A DNA stretch of 64,000 nt from Dyella halodurans. GTDB lineage: Bacteria > Pseudomonadota > Gammaproteobacteria > Xanthomonadales > Rhodanobacteraceae. A program made the translations under genes and the position numbers. Positions within the stretch are counted from its first letter, which is position 1, and the number at the start of each line of letters is the position of its first letter. This document shows, piece after piece, positions 16,172-26,639 of this stretch. The stretch spans positions 62,001 to 126,000 of the forward strand of contig NZ_JAPDPF010000006.1 of assembly GCF_026283925.1 (NCBI RefSeq), read 5' to 3'. The notes beneath the pieces are model-generated. The model searched no databases and had not been told where the DNA came from. It was given only the letters and a program-made list of their open reading frames with translations.

Positions 16172-18691
16172 CTATTTGGCGCAATCGATGACCTGATCCA
16201 CGTCGGTACCTAATGCAACGCGAGAGATCGCCAGCTCGGTTCCCTTGCCTGCGCCCCAGGCGAACGGCTGGTCGACGTGGTGCATGTCGACTCCCGCCGC
16301 ACGAAAGCATTTCAGCGGCACGCCCACGCGCACCCACTTCCCCGGCGTCAGCTTGGCCAACTGCGGGCCAAGCGCGACATGTCCCTGACAACCGTTGCCG
16401 CAACCCATGCCCACCCATGCGTCCTGCGTCGGCAGCGCATCCACGCGGATGGTCATCACCAGCAGCACGTCACCATTGGCCTCACGATCGAGATCCATGG
16501 GTGAATGCGCACGGATAGTTAGCTGCGCCTTGTCGTTGTTCCAGGCGAAGCGGCGTGCGTCCTCCTGCGCCTTGAAGTCGATGCCGGCCATGCGCAGGCT
16601 GGCGTCGGCGGTGCTGGCCGACGACACGTCGCCCGGAACCGCCGCACCATCAGCACCTACCAGCGTAAAGGTGTAACCGTGCACGGCCTTGCCGCGCTCG
16701 AGATAGTCGCCTACCGGAATCTGCTCGCCACTGATCCCCGATGCTTCGGACAGTTTCGGCAAGGCCGTGTGATCGGCGTAGGTCAGGCCAAATCCAAGCG
16801 GGAACTGCGGCTCGCCCTGCCCTTGTACAGCCGAGCGCGGCCACGCATAGGACAGCTTGCCGCGAAAGTCGTTGGCTACGCGCCCGTCACGCGTGCGCAG
16901 CAGCACGTCCGCCACGCCACCGCCTTCACTGCCTGGCAGCCATGCCGCCACGAATGCATCGGCCGCATTGATCTCACGATTCACCCAAAGCGGACGTCCG
17001 CTCAGGAACACCGCCACCACCGGAATACCGTCACCGCGAAGGCGGCGGATCAGCTCGAGGTCGCGGTCATCGCCGGGGCGATACAACAGGTTGGGGATAT
17101 CGCCCTGGAACTCGGCGTAGGGATCTTCGCCGAACACCACCACGGCCACGTCCGGCTTACCGGTGTAGTGACCATCGGCAGCGATGTCGGCAGCGCCACC
17201 TGCCGCCCGCACCTGCTCCACGATGCCTGCGCCGATGGACTGAGCGCCGGGGAAATTCTCGTTCTTCAGACCTGTGCCCTGCCAATCCAGGGTCCAGCCA
17301 CCACTTTGGCGGGAAATACTGTCCGCACCATCGCCAGCCACCAGGATGCGTTTGCGCGGATCGATCGGCAGCACGCCGCCATTGTTCTTCAGCAACACCA
17401 GCGATTCACGCACGGCGCGGCGCGCGATGGCCCGATGCGCAGGGCTGCCCACCAACTCGGCGGACTTCACCACGAGCGGCTGCGTCGATGGCGCGCCGGC
17501 GTCAAACAGGCCCGCGCGTAGCTTCACGCGCAGAATGCGTGCCACGGCATCATTCACGCGAGACATCGGAATGACGCCCGACTTCACCTCGGCCAGGGTG
17601 TGCTCGTACAAGCCGCGCCAGCTGTCCGGCGCCATCAACATGTCGAGCCCGGCATTGATCGACGCCGCACAATCGTCGTTGGTGCAACCTTGAACTTGAC
17701 CGTGGGCGTTCCAGTCACCGACCACGAAGCCCTGGAAATCCATGCGTCCCTTGAGCACGTCGGTCAGCAAGGCCTTGTTGCCGTGCATCTTTTGGCCGTT
17801 CCAACTGGAAAACGAGGCCATGACGGTCTGCACGCCGGCGTCGATCGAAGGCGGGTAGCCTGCCGCGTGCAACGTTCGCAGGGCGGTCTCGCTGATTTCC
17901 GCATCGCCCTGATCCTTGCCATTCTTCGTGCCACCATCGGCAAGGAAATGCTTGGCCGTCGCGATCGCGTGCGAACTGTCGAGAAACTCCGGCGTGCCGA
18001 CTTTCCCCTGCAAGCCCTCCACCATCGCCGCCGCATACTGCATGACCAGCGCCGGGTCTTGCGAATAGCCTTCATAGGAGCGGCCCCAGCGCACGTCCTG
18101 CGGCAACGCGACGGTGGGAGCGAAGGTCCAGTTGATGCCGGTGGCACGCACTTCGGCTGCCGTGGCGGCGCCAATCTCACGTATCAGTGAAGGGTCGTGA
18201 GTGGCGCCCAGCCCCACGTTCTGGGGGAACAACGTGGCGCCAACCGCATTGTTGTGCCCGTGCACGGCATCGATGCCAAACAACAAGGGAATCGCCACAT
18301 GTCCGTCACGGGTGTCCATGGAAGCGCGATAGAACGCTTCGGACAGCGCCTTCCACTGTTCGGCATTGGCTAATTGCGCACCGTTCGGCTTGGAGTTACC
18401 GCCGGCGAGAATCGCACCGAGCCGATACTTGCGCACATCCTCGGGCGTGACGCTGAGGACGTCGGCTTGAATGAGCTGCCCGACTTTCTCCTCTACCGTC
18501 ATCTTCGCCATCAGTGCGGCAAGGCGTTGCTCCAGTGCTGCGTCCTTCGGCAACGGCCAGGTGGCGCGTGGCCATTGCTCGGGATGCACGGCCTGAGCGT
18601 CGTCGGCCTTTGCGTGGCCGCCCCCCACGCAAGCCAATGCAGCAGTCAAAACGATGGGGGCACAACGCAATCGACGAAAGGACGCCCGCAC
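16172..18691 (-). CDS. Secreted glycoside hydrolase family 3 beta-glucosidase
   Basis: An 839-residue exported exo-acting glucosidase that should release glucose from beta-gluco-oligosaccharides in the periplasm or outside. It has a signal peptide (PIVLTAALACVGGGHAKA). The GH3 N-terminal barrel includes VGQLIQADV, LFGIDAVHGHNN, KHFLADGGT and GFVVGDWNAHGQ, whose aspartate (about residue 326) is the nucleophile. The C-terminal sandwich domain follows (SLVLLKNNGGVLPIDP and VFGEDPYAEFQGD). A further tail of about 200 residues (from roughly 640) matches the extra ExoP-type C-terminal domain of 800-870-residue glucan 1,4-beta-glucosidases. An operator lies 62-75 bp upstream of the start. Preference for cellodextrin, laminarin or another glucan cannot be read from the sequence. 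Confidence 0.93.
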   Translation of the reverse strand: MRASFRRLRCAPIVLTAALACVGGGHAKADDAQAVHPEQWPRATWPLPKDAALEQRLAALMAKMTVEEKVGQLIQADVLSVTPEDVRKYRLGAILAGGNSKPNGAQLANAEQWKALSEAFYRASMDTRDGHVAIPLLFGIDAVHGHNNAVGATLFPQNVGLGATHDPSLIREIGAATAAEVRATGINWTFAPTVALPQDVRWGRSYEGYSQDPALVMQYAAAMVEGLQGKVGTPEFLDSSHAIATAKHFLADGGTKNGKDQGDAEISETALRTLHAAGYPPSIDAGVQTVMASFSSWNGQKMHGNKALLTDVLKGRMDFQGFVVGDWNAHGQVQGCTNDDCAASINAGLDMLMAPDSWRGLYEHTLAEVKSGVIPMSRVNDAVARILRVKLRAGLFDAGAPSTQPLVVKSAELVGSPAHRAIARRAVRESLVLLKNNGGVLPIDPRKRILVAGDGADSISRQSGGWTLDWQGTGLKNENFPGAQSIGAGIVEQVRAAGGAADIAADGHYTGKPDVAVVVFGEDPYAEFQGDIPNLLYRPGDDRDLELIRRLRGDGIPVVAVFLSGRPLWVNREINAADAFVAAWLPGSEGGGVADVLLRTRDGRVANDFRGKLSYAWPRSAVQGQGEPQFPLGFGLTYADHTALPKLSEASGISGEQIPVGDYLERGKAVHGYTFTLVGADGAAVPGDVSSASTADASLRMAGIDFKAQEDARRFAWNNDKAQLTIRAHSPMDLDREANGDVLLVMTIRVDALPTQDAWVGMGCGNGCQGHVALGPQLAKLTPGKWVRVGVPLKCFRAAGVDMHHVDQPFAWGAGKGTELAISRVALGTDVDQVIDCAK

Positions 18692-18752
18692 AACTCTCTC
18701 CAGAGGAAGCAGCTCCCCCTCGGAGTCCGCTGGAGCGCGAGACTGACAGAAA

Positions 18753-18766
18753 TGATAGCGCTGTCA
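18753..18766. promoter_or_regulatory. LacI-type operator upstream of beta-glucosidase
   Basis: TGATAGCGCTGTCA, identical to operator 1 of the TonB receptor. It lies 62 bp upstream of the glucosidase start on the minus strand, between that gene and the lacI-family gene. Confidence 0.75.
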
Positions 18767-18958
18767 ATTTGCGTTGCAGCAAAGTTACTTCTGCAACAAT
18801 ACCTTGTTCTATAAGGAGTTATGGCCCGGATTGGCGGAAATAGAGGTTGATCACGTAGACAGCCGGACCTCCCGAGCGATCACGGGTCAACCATGGGTCC
18901 CACCGGTCCCTCGGTGTGCGCCGGATGGGTCGATCAAGGCAAAAACCGCCGTTGGCGA

Positions 18959-19972
18959 TCAGGGCACGGCGGCTGTCGACTCGCGCAATTGAAGCGCGTA
19001 AGGAACTTGCACCAGCAGCCCCGTGCCACGCCCGCGAAGAAGCTCCATCAGCTGCAGCGCGGCAAGCTTCCCCATCTCGCGACTCGGCTGCCGCACTGTC
19101 GTCAAAGGAGGCCACAACTGGGTCGCCAACGGCGTGTCGTCAAACCCGCACACCGATAAATCACGCGGGACTTTCAGGCCAAGCTCGTTCGCGGCCCACA
19201 TGACGCCGGCCGCCATATCATCGTTGGCGGCGAAGATCGCGGTAGGGCGTTGGGGTAGCGCAAATAGTTGCCGTGCGGCCATCACGCCAGAGCCGAACGT
19301 GAACTCCCCCTGGGCTACATATTGAGCATCGTAAGTTATCCCGGCGGCGGCCAGCGCGTCTTTGTACCCGGCCAGTCGCCAGCGGCTGGCGCCATGGTTG
19401 GCAATGCCTACGATGTGCGCAATGCGCCGGTGTCCAAGTTCGACCAGATGGTTGACCAGGGCCTCCGCCGCCTGCTGTTCGTCCATGCATACGCCAATGG
19501 CGCGTCCGCGATGGAGCGGCGAGATGCTGGCGTAAGGCACGCCTTGCTCTTGCAGACGCTGCAATAGCGGTGGGTAGTCGGTGAGCGGGGGCGTCATGAT
19601 GACGCCATCGATCTCGTGATCCGCAATCAAGGCGTCGACGCGACGAATGAAGTCTTGCCCGCGCATCCGCAGGGGGCAGGCCATCATGCTGTAACGATTT
19701 GCATCACAGGCGTCGAGCACACCATCCTGGATCTCGGCGAGATAGGTCGACGCAGGGTTGTTGTTGTTGTCATACAGCATGGCGACCAGGAACGAGCGCC
19801 TCCCGGCCAGCCCACGGGCGGCCGGGCTGGGTCGATAATTCATCGACTCCATGGCTGCCAGCACCTTCTGGCGCGTGGATTCCTTGACGGACGCCTCTTC
19901 GTTCAAGACGCGAGAGACCGTCTTTGGCGAGACACCCGTCGCGCGTGCTACATCTTCGAGGCGTACCCGCAT
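18959..19972 (-). CDS. LacI-family transcriptional repressor
   Basis: A 337-residue sugar-responsive regulator. The N-terminal helix-turn-helix and hinge are clear (VRLEDVARATGVSPKTVSRV, then MNYRPSPAARGLAG), followed by a periplasmic-binding-protein-like effector domain (DGVIMTPPLTD, GHRRIAHI, PTAIFAANDDMAAGVM, SVCGFDDTPLA). ATG 19972 is chosen because GGAG lies five bases upstream; two further in-frame ATGs extend to 19990. It is transcribed in the same direction as the glucosidase and receptor genes it presumably controls through the palindromes with a central CpG. No copy of the operator is seen at its own promoter, so autoregulation is not indicated. Confidence 0.92.
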   Translation of the reverse strand: MRVRLEDVARATGVSPKTVSRVLNEEASVKESTRQKVLAAMESMNYRPSPAARGLAGRRSFLVAMLYDNNNNPASTYLAEIQDGVLDACDANRYSMMACPLRMRGQDFIRRVDALIADHEIDGVIMTPPLTDYPPLLQRLQEQGVPYASISPLHRGRAIGVCMDEQQAAEALVNHLVELGHRRIAHIVGIANHGASRWRLAGYKDALAAAGITYDAQYVAQGEFTFGSGVMAARQLFALPQRPTAIFAANDDMAAGVMWAANELGLKVPRDLSVCGFDDTPLATQLWPPLTTVRQPSREMGKLAALQLMELLRGRGTGLLVQVPYALQLRESTAAVP

Positions 19973-20208
19973 GAATTCTCCAGACATCACCGTGCTGCGG
20001 CGTGACTATGCCTCTCGCGGCCAACCCTTTACAAGGACCCGCGAGCGAAGGGCAGAAGGCGATCCACTTGGGCGACTTCTCTCCTTTACGCGTGCTCCCG
20101 CGTCGCTTTGAGTCCGACGCTCTCCCAGGACGGGGTAACCCCTGGCTTTGGGCCCGGGACACCGTCAATGCCCACTCGTTCTGGCCACGTTTGCGTACGT
20201 AGAGCGAG

Positions 20209-20234
20209 TCCCGGCGGACGTCAGCCCGCCGGGA
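20209..20234 (-). terminator. Hairpin downstream of a decayed TonB-receptor 3' end
   Basis: TCCCGGCGG (20209-20217) pairs with CCGCCGGGA (20226-20234). It lies 56 bp beyond the stop codon of the receptor remnant at 20290. The remnant at 28969 has an equivalent hairpin at the same relative place, so this was probably the terminator of the lost gene. Confidence 0.5.
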
Positions 20235-20289
20235 TCGTTGCAAACAAACCACGGTGGTCGTTGACCGGTCGTGCACCGATTCATCCGCG

Positions 20290-20493
20290 TCAATCCAACC
20301 TCCAGCTCAGCTCGGCCATGATCGCGAGGCCGTAAGCGTTGTCGTTGTATCGGTCGTCGTACGGGTACGAACCGTTGGTGCCGTCGCGGGGTGGTCGCTT
20401 GTTCAACACGTTGTTTCCTATGAGCGAAAGCGAGACGTCGCTGGATCCCAGCTTTCGCTGTGATAACGAATTGGCATGGGTGACGATTCGGGC
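20290..20493 (-). pseudogene. 3' remnant of a TonB-dependent receptor (copy A)
   Basis: On the minus strand the last 50 or so codons read DVSLSLIGNNVLNKRPPRDG, then TNGSYPYDDRYNDN, ending AELSWRLD and a stop. This is the C-terminal strand of a TonB-dependent receptor. It is nearly the same peptide as the one encoded at 28969-29205. The open frame reaches back only to a stop at 20494-20496 and the sequence beyond residue DVSL is not recognisable, so the receptor is missing its signal peptide, plug and almost all of its barrel. Confidence 0.7.
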
Positions 20494-20518
20494 CTACTCC
20501 GCTCTCATCAGGCAGGCT

Positions 20519-20625
20519 TCAAGAAAGCCCTAAGGTCGGCAGCGCGGTCTCGACGTCATTCAATGCGTCAGCATAGGCGGAACGCCAGAAGACTCTGCAC
20601 CGTCTCTCGACACCAACCGAAGCTA
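20519..20625 (-). pseudogene. Possible remnant of an efflux outer-membrane lipoprotein C-terminus
   Basis: The minus strand reads AYADALNDVETALPTLGLS before a stop, which resembles the final helix of NodT/TolC-type efflux outer-membrane factors. Just upstream, in another frame, VQSLLAFR would continue that helix, implying a frameshift. Nothing more of such a gene is visible. The rest of the gap to 20817 shows no gene. Tentative. Confidence 0.25.
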
Positions 20626-20817
20626 GTTCGCAATAACGTACGCCCTTGCTTCAAGATTCGAGGTTCCGGCTAACGCCTTGAGGCATTCTGCCAACCGGGT
20701 GTCGAGGTCAGGCCGGCAAGCACGTGCTTATCTGCCAAGCGGGCGCACCGCCAGTCGTTTAGCGTTACGGTGGACGAGGGACACCATCGGGATCGCAAAC
20801 GCGACTCGCGCGCCGCG

Positions 20818-21618
20818 TCACCAGCGATATGACAGGCCGAGATACGTTTGCATGTCCGGTGTCGCATGATTCAGGCCCACGTTGGCGCCCATGTCCAGCT
20901 GAAGATTCGGATTCAACACGTAAATGAAGGCGATGTCGCCCGATTCTCGCTTTATGTGCCCCGAAGGATCCTGGTTGTCCTGGCGCCAGTACTCGATCTC
21001 CATGGAGAGCTTGCTGGTCAGCGAGTGGGTAAGGTTGATGAGGTTGGTCACCGAAAGGTGGTGGCCTTGACCGTCGGTGTCCGCCACGGCGTCAAGCTCC
21101 GGTCCCAGGGTCAGGGTGAAACCAGCGCCCACGGCTGCGCTCATCGGCACGATGACGCCGCCCTCCCACTGGCCATTGCCAATGCCGTGCGATGCCGTCG
21201 GTGCCTTGATGAAGGGAATGATCGAGGCGCTGAAGATGTCGCCGGTGTAAAGGTTCGTCTTCACGCGTACGAACAGGTCGCCCGCACCGTTCGTGGTCTG
21301 GTGCTGGCCATCGGCGCTGGTGCGCGCCCGAACATCCGGCGCCCAGTTCACCTCGATGTCGGTATGGCTGCTGATACCGTATTTGAGATACGGATTGACG
21401 AAGTACAAGGTCTCGGTGCTGCCTCCGTCGTGCGTGTCGCGGGTGTAGTTGCCAACGTCCGTTTCCAGCTGCCACATGCCTTCGGGCACAGTGCAGGTCA
21501 CATTGGCCTTGGTGGGGCGGTCGGTGCAGATGGGCGGAGCGTCGTCGGCGCGGGCGGTGAACGCCGGCAGGGATAGGGCCAAAGCGAGCGGGACGAGCAG
21601 GATGGATCGGAGAGTCAT
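20818..21618 (-). CDS. Outer-membrane beta-barrel protein, MetA-pathway/transporter-like family
   Basis: A 266-residue exported protein: signal peptide (SILLVPLALALSLPAFTARA), then amphipathic strands typical of the phenol_MetA_deg-like outer-membrane family (ETDVGNYTRDTHDGG, YLKYGISSHTDIEVNW, GDLFVRVKTNLY, LDMGANVGLN) and a C-terminal aromatic signature (GLSYRW). Members are annotated as transporters without proven substrates. Start ATG 21618; a GTG at 21624 is in frame. Two cysteines near the mature N-terminus (ICTDRP, VTCTVPEG) could form a disulfide. It lies downstream of kdpE on the same strand with a 90-bp gap, with no evidence of functional linkage. Confidence 0.7.
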   Translation of the reverse strand: MTLRSILLVPLALALSLPAFTARADDAPPICTDRPTKANVTCTVPEGMWQLETDVGNYTRDTHDGGSTETLYFVNPYLKYGISSHTDIEVNWAPDVRARTSADGQHQTTNGAGDLFVRVKTNLYTGDIFSASIIPFIKAPTASHGIGNGQWEGGVIVPMSAAVGAGFTLTLGPELDAVADTDGQGHHLSVTNLINLTHSLTSKLSMEIEYWRQDNQDPSGHIKRESGDIAFIYVLNPNLQLDMGANVGLNHATPDMQTYLGLSYRW

Positions 21619-21709
21619 GGTCACGTCTTTGCATCAAGAGTCACCACCCATGCTAGGCACCTGAATCTAAGGACGGTGCAGCATTTGCGAAAGCGATATC
21701 AAGACGCCA

Positions 21710-22417
21710 TCAAGGTGTCTCGACGATGCCGGCCAGGCGGTAGCCCACCTGCAACTCAGTCACCAGATGGCGCGGACGCGCTGGCTGTTCCTCCAGTTTC
21801 TGCCGCAGGTTGGCCATGTAGACGCGCACGTAGTGTGAACGCAAGGCGTGGCCGGGACCCCATACCTCGATCAGCAATTGCCGGTGCGTCAGCACCTTGC
21901 CCTGCCCCCGCACCAGAGCCGCCAGAAGGCGAAACTCGATGGGCGTCAGGTGCACCACCTCGCCACTTCGCCACACTTCATGGGTGGCGAGATTCACTAC
22001 GATATCGCCGAACCGAATAAGCGCGCTCGCCTGCCCACGCGCGCCCGCGAGGTTGGCGCGGCGCAACTGCGCGCGAACGCGCGCTACAAGCTCCGGCACA
22101 CCAAAGGGCTTGACCAGGTAGTCGTCAGCACCCGATTCCAGTGCGGCCACTTTCTCCGTCTCGCTCTCGCGCGCAGACAATACGATGATCGGTGCCGTGG
22201 ACCATCCCCTTACGTCGCGAATCACCGCCTTGCCATCGTCATCGGGCAGACCGAGGTCGAGCACGATCAGGTCGGGCTGGCGGCTGGCGGCATCGATGCG
22301 CGCGTGCAGCGCATCGCCGACTTCGAATACCGTCATGTCCTCGCGCTCCAGCGCAAGGCGCAGAAAGCGGCGAATGTCAGCCTCGTCTTCCACGACCAGG
22401 ATGCGCGGCTTGTTCAT
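21710..22417 (-). CDS. kdpE: Response regulator KdpE
   Basis: A 235-residue OmpR-type regulator of the potassium-transport operon. Receiver domain: acidic pair ED at 10-11, phospho-acceptor D54 in LIVLDLGLPDDDG, and the switch lysine in VKPFGVPELVAR. The winged-helix DNA-binding domain follows (LTPIEFRLLAALVRGQGKVLTHRQLL; RPRHLVTELQVGYRL). It overlaps the kdpD stop by 4 bp (22414-22417), so the two are translationally coupled. The likely target is the pair of 11-bp direct repeats upstream of kdpF at 28641-28662. Confidence 0.94.
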   Translation of the reverse strand: MNKPRILVVEDEADIRRFLRLALEREDMTVFEVGDALHARIDAASRQPDLIVLDLGLPDDDGKAVIRDVRGWSTAPIIVLSARESETEKVAALESGADDYLVKPFGVPELVARVRAQLRRANLAGARGQASALIRFGDIVVNLATHEVWRSGEVVHLTPIEFRLLAALVRGQGKVLTHRQLLIEVWGPGHALRSHYVRVYMANLRQKLEEQPARPRHLVTELQVGYRLAGIVETP

Positions 22418-23954
22418 TCGGGGTCTTCCATGTCGATGGTCGGCGGCTCACCAGCGACCAGGATGATTTCGAAGCGCGCGCCATGAGGGTCGCGGCGGGA
22501 TGCCGAAATGCTGCCGCCGTGTGCCTCGATGATGCGACGCGACAGTGACAGCCCCAACCCCACGCCGGGCACGGCCGATTCACGCGCACCCCGCGCGAAT
22601 TCGGCGAACAGTGCATTGACGTCGATACCAGGCGGAAAGCCTGGGCCATCATCTTCCACGCGCAGGATGAGGTTCGAACCCGTGCGGTCGGCGCGGATAT
22701 AGAGGGTGGCATCGCTTGGCGTGTATTTCGCCGCGTTGTCGAACAGATTCACCAGCACGCGCTCAAACAAGGTAGCGTCCAGTTCCACCAGCGGGAGCTC
22801 GGCCGGGATATCGACCACCACCTGACGCGCACCGAGCGGTGTCGCCGCCAGCGCGGAGCCGACGAGTTCGTCCAGTGCATGCCATTGCAGATCCAGTCGG
22901 ACGCCTTCGCTCTGCAGGCGCGCGACATCCAGCAGGTTCGTAACCTGACGTTGCATGCGGTCGGCCTGGTTCACGATGGCCAGCGCCACGTCACTCTCGC
23001 CCAGCATGCCGGCCATGCCCCGGATGGCAGTCAACGGCGTACGCAGGTCGTGCGACACGGCAGACAGCAGCGCATTGCGCAGACGCTCGCCTTCCACGCG
23101 CAGCTGTGTCTCGTGCGCGACCTCGACGAAATGCACGCGCTCGATGGCAAGCGCAATCATCGACTGGAAGGCGCGCAACAGGCCGAGCTGCTCGGTATCC
23201 AACGGTCGCACCGATTTGCGCTCGAGCATGAGCACACCGCGCGTGCGCAGAGGTGTCGTCAAAGGCAGATAGCTGGCGTAGTTCGCGGGCAGCGTCTCGG
23301 TGCCACGCCCCGCCGGCATGCCCTGTTCGAGCACCCACTGGGCGATGCCCGTATCGCCGTAGCAGGGCGTTGGGATGCGCTCATCCCGGCCGGGCAGCAA
23401 TAGCGTGGTCTTGCCGTCGAGCAACGGGCCTATGCGCGTCATGCAAATGTTGGCGATGTCCTGGTCACGACCGGCCACGGAGAGATCCGCGGCGACGGCC
23501 GCGAGCGCATTCGCGCGGCGCTCCCCCGCTGCCGCAGTCACTGCCTCTGCACGCAGGCGCGCAGCAAGCTGGCCCGTCACCAGGGCGACTGCCAGCATCA
23601 GAAGGAAGGTGAAGAGATATTGCGTATCCGAGACGTGGAACGACCACACCGGCGGCACGAAAAAGAAATCGAAACTGCCTACGGCGACGACGGCGGCGAG
23701 GGCACCGGCGGCGCGCCCCCAGCGCAGCGCCACCAGCATCACGGTCAGCAGGAAAACCATCACCACGTTCGACAGGTCGAACACGCGCAGCAGCACGGCA
23801 GCGACACCGGTCGTGAACGCGCAGGCCGCCACGGCGTAGCCCAGCACGCGGTATTGGAACGGTCGCGGCGGCACTTGTTCGGGGTGCGGAATCATCGCCG
23901 GCCATGATAGCCCCCCCTTGGCGGGGGCGGCTATCGCGATGGACCTCGGCCTGA

Positions 23955-23958
<4 letters not shown>
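22414..23958 (-). CDS. kdpD: KdpD-like sensor kinase lacking the N-terminal sensor half
   Basis: A 514-residue histidine kinase corresponding to the C-terminal part of KdpD. It has a four-helix DUF4118 membrane domain (about 40-130, including [14 protein letters not shown]), a GAF-like domain (about 155-275), HisKA with the phospho-histidine in [16 protein letters not shown] (about 303) and HATPase ([24 protein letters not shown]). E. coli KdpD (894 residues) has another 400 residues ahead of this, the KdpD ATP-binding and USP-like domains. Here they are absent and the preceding sequence is kdpB. The GTG at 23958 overlaps the kdpB TGA (GTGA); ATG 23895 is an alternative start. Sensing must rely on the membrane and GAF regions, or on a separate protein not in this window. 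Confidence 0.9.
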
Positions 23959-26039
<2,081 letters not shown>

Positions 26040-26051
26040 GGTGGGCTCCGT

Positions 26052-26636
26052 TCAGCGCGCGCCATCGAGCGCGAGGTTCAGGGCAAGGACGTTGATGCGC
26101 GGCTCGCCTAACAATCCCAGTTGGCGCCCCTGCACCTCGCGATCGATCAAGGTGTTGACCTCGCCCAGCGACAGGTGACGTTCCGCCGCGACGCGCGACG
26201 CCTGTGCGTGCGCATTGGCGAGGCTGATGTCCGGATCGAGCCCCGATGCGGAAGCGGTGACCGCATCGACCGGCACCGGCGCGTTGCCTGCCAGGCCGTT
26301 TTCCTTGCGAAATGCGGTCGCGCGATCGCGTACGGCGTCGCGCAATTTCGCGCTTGTTGGGCCGAGGTTGCTGGCTCCGCTCGAGGCAGCGTTGTAAGGC
26401 TGGTCGCTGGTTGCACTGGGGCGCGGGTGGAAGTAGCGCGGCGCGTGGAAATCCTGGCCCAGCAGGACCGAGCCCACGACGACCTCACCCTGGCGTACCA
26501 GGCTGCCGGCCGCCTGACGCGGAAAGAGGACGGACGCGATGCCGGTGCTGACCACGGGATACGCAATGCCAGTGACAGCCATGAACAACACGGCCGACAC
26601 GACGACAGGACGAACAAGGGAAGGAATCATGGTCAT
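26052..26636 (-). CDS. kdpC: K+-transporting ATPase, KdpC subunit
   Basis: A 194-residue single-span subunit that stabilises the KdpFABC complex and assists nucleotide binding. An N-terminal membrane helix (VVVSAVLFMAVTGIAYPVV) is followed by the family blocks QAAGSLV, GSVLLGQDF, YFHPRPSAT and YNAASSGASNLGPTS and the C-terminal DPDISLANAHAQASRVA. It starts 3 bp after the kdpA stop and ends 12 bp before kdpB, so it sits between kdpA and kdpB; the usual order is kdpA-kdpB-kdpC. The protein itself looks full length and intact. Confidence 0.95.
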   Translation of the reverse strand: MTMIPSLVRPVVVSAVLFMAVTGIAYPVVSTGIASVLFPRQAAGSLVRQGEVVVGSVLLGQDFHAPRYFHPRPSATSDQPYNAASSGASNLGPTSAKLRDAVRDRATAFRKENGLAGNAPVPVDAVTASASGLDPDISLANAHAQASRVAAERHLSLGEVNTLIDREVQGRQLGLLGEPRINVLALNLALDGAR

Positions 26637-26639
26637 GCC

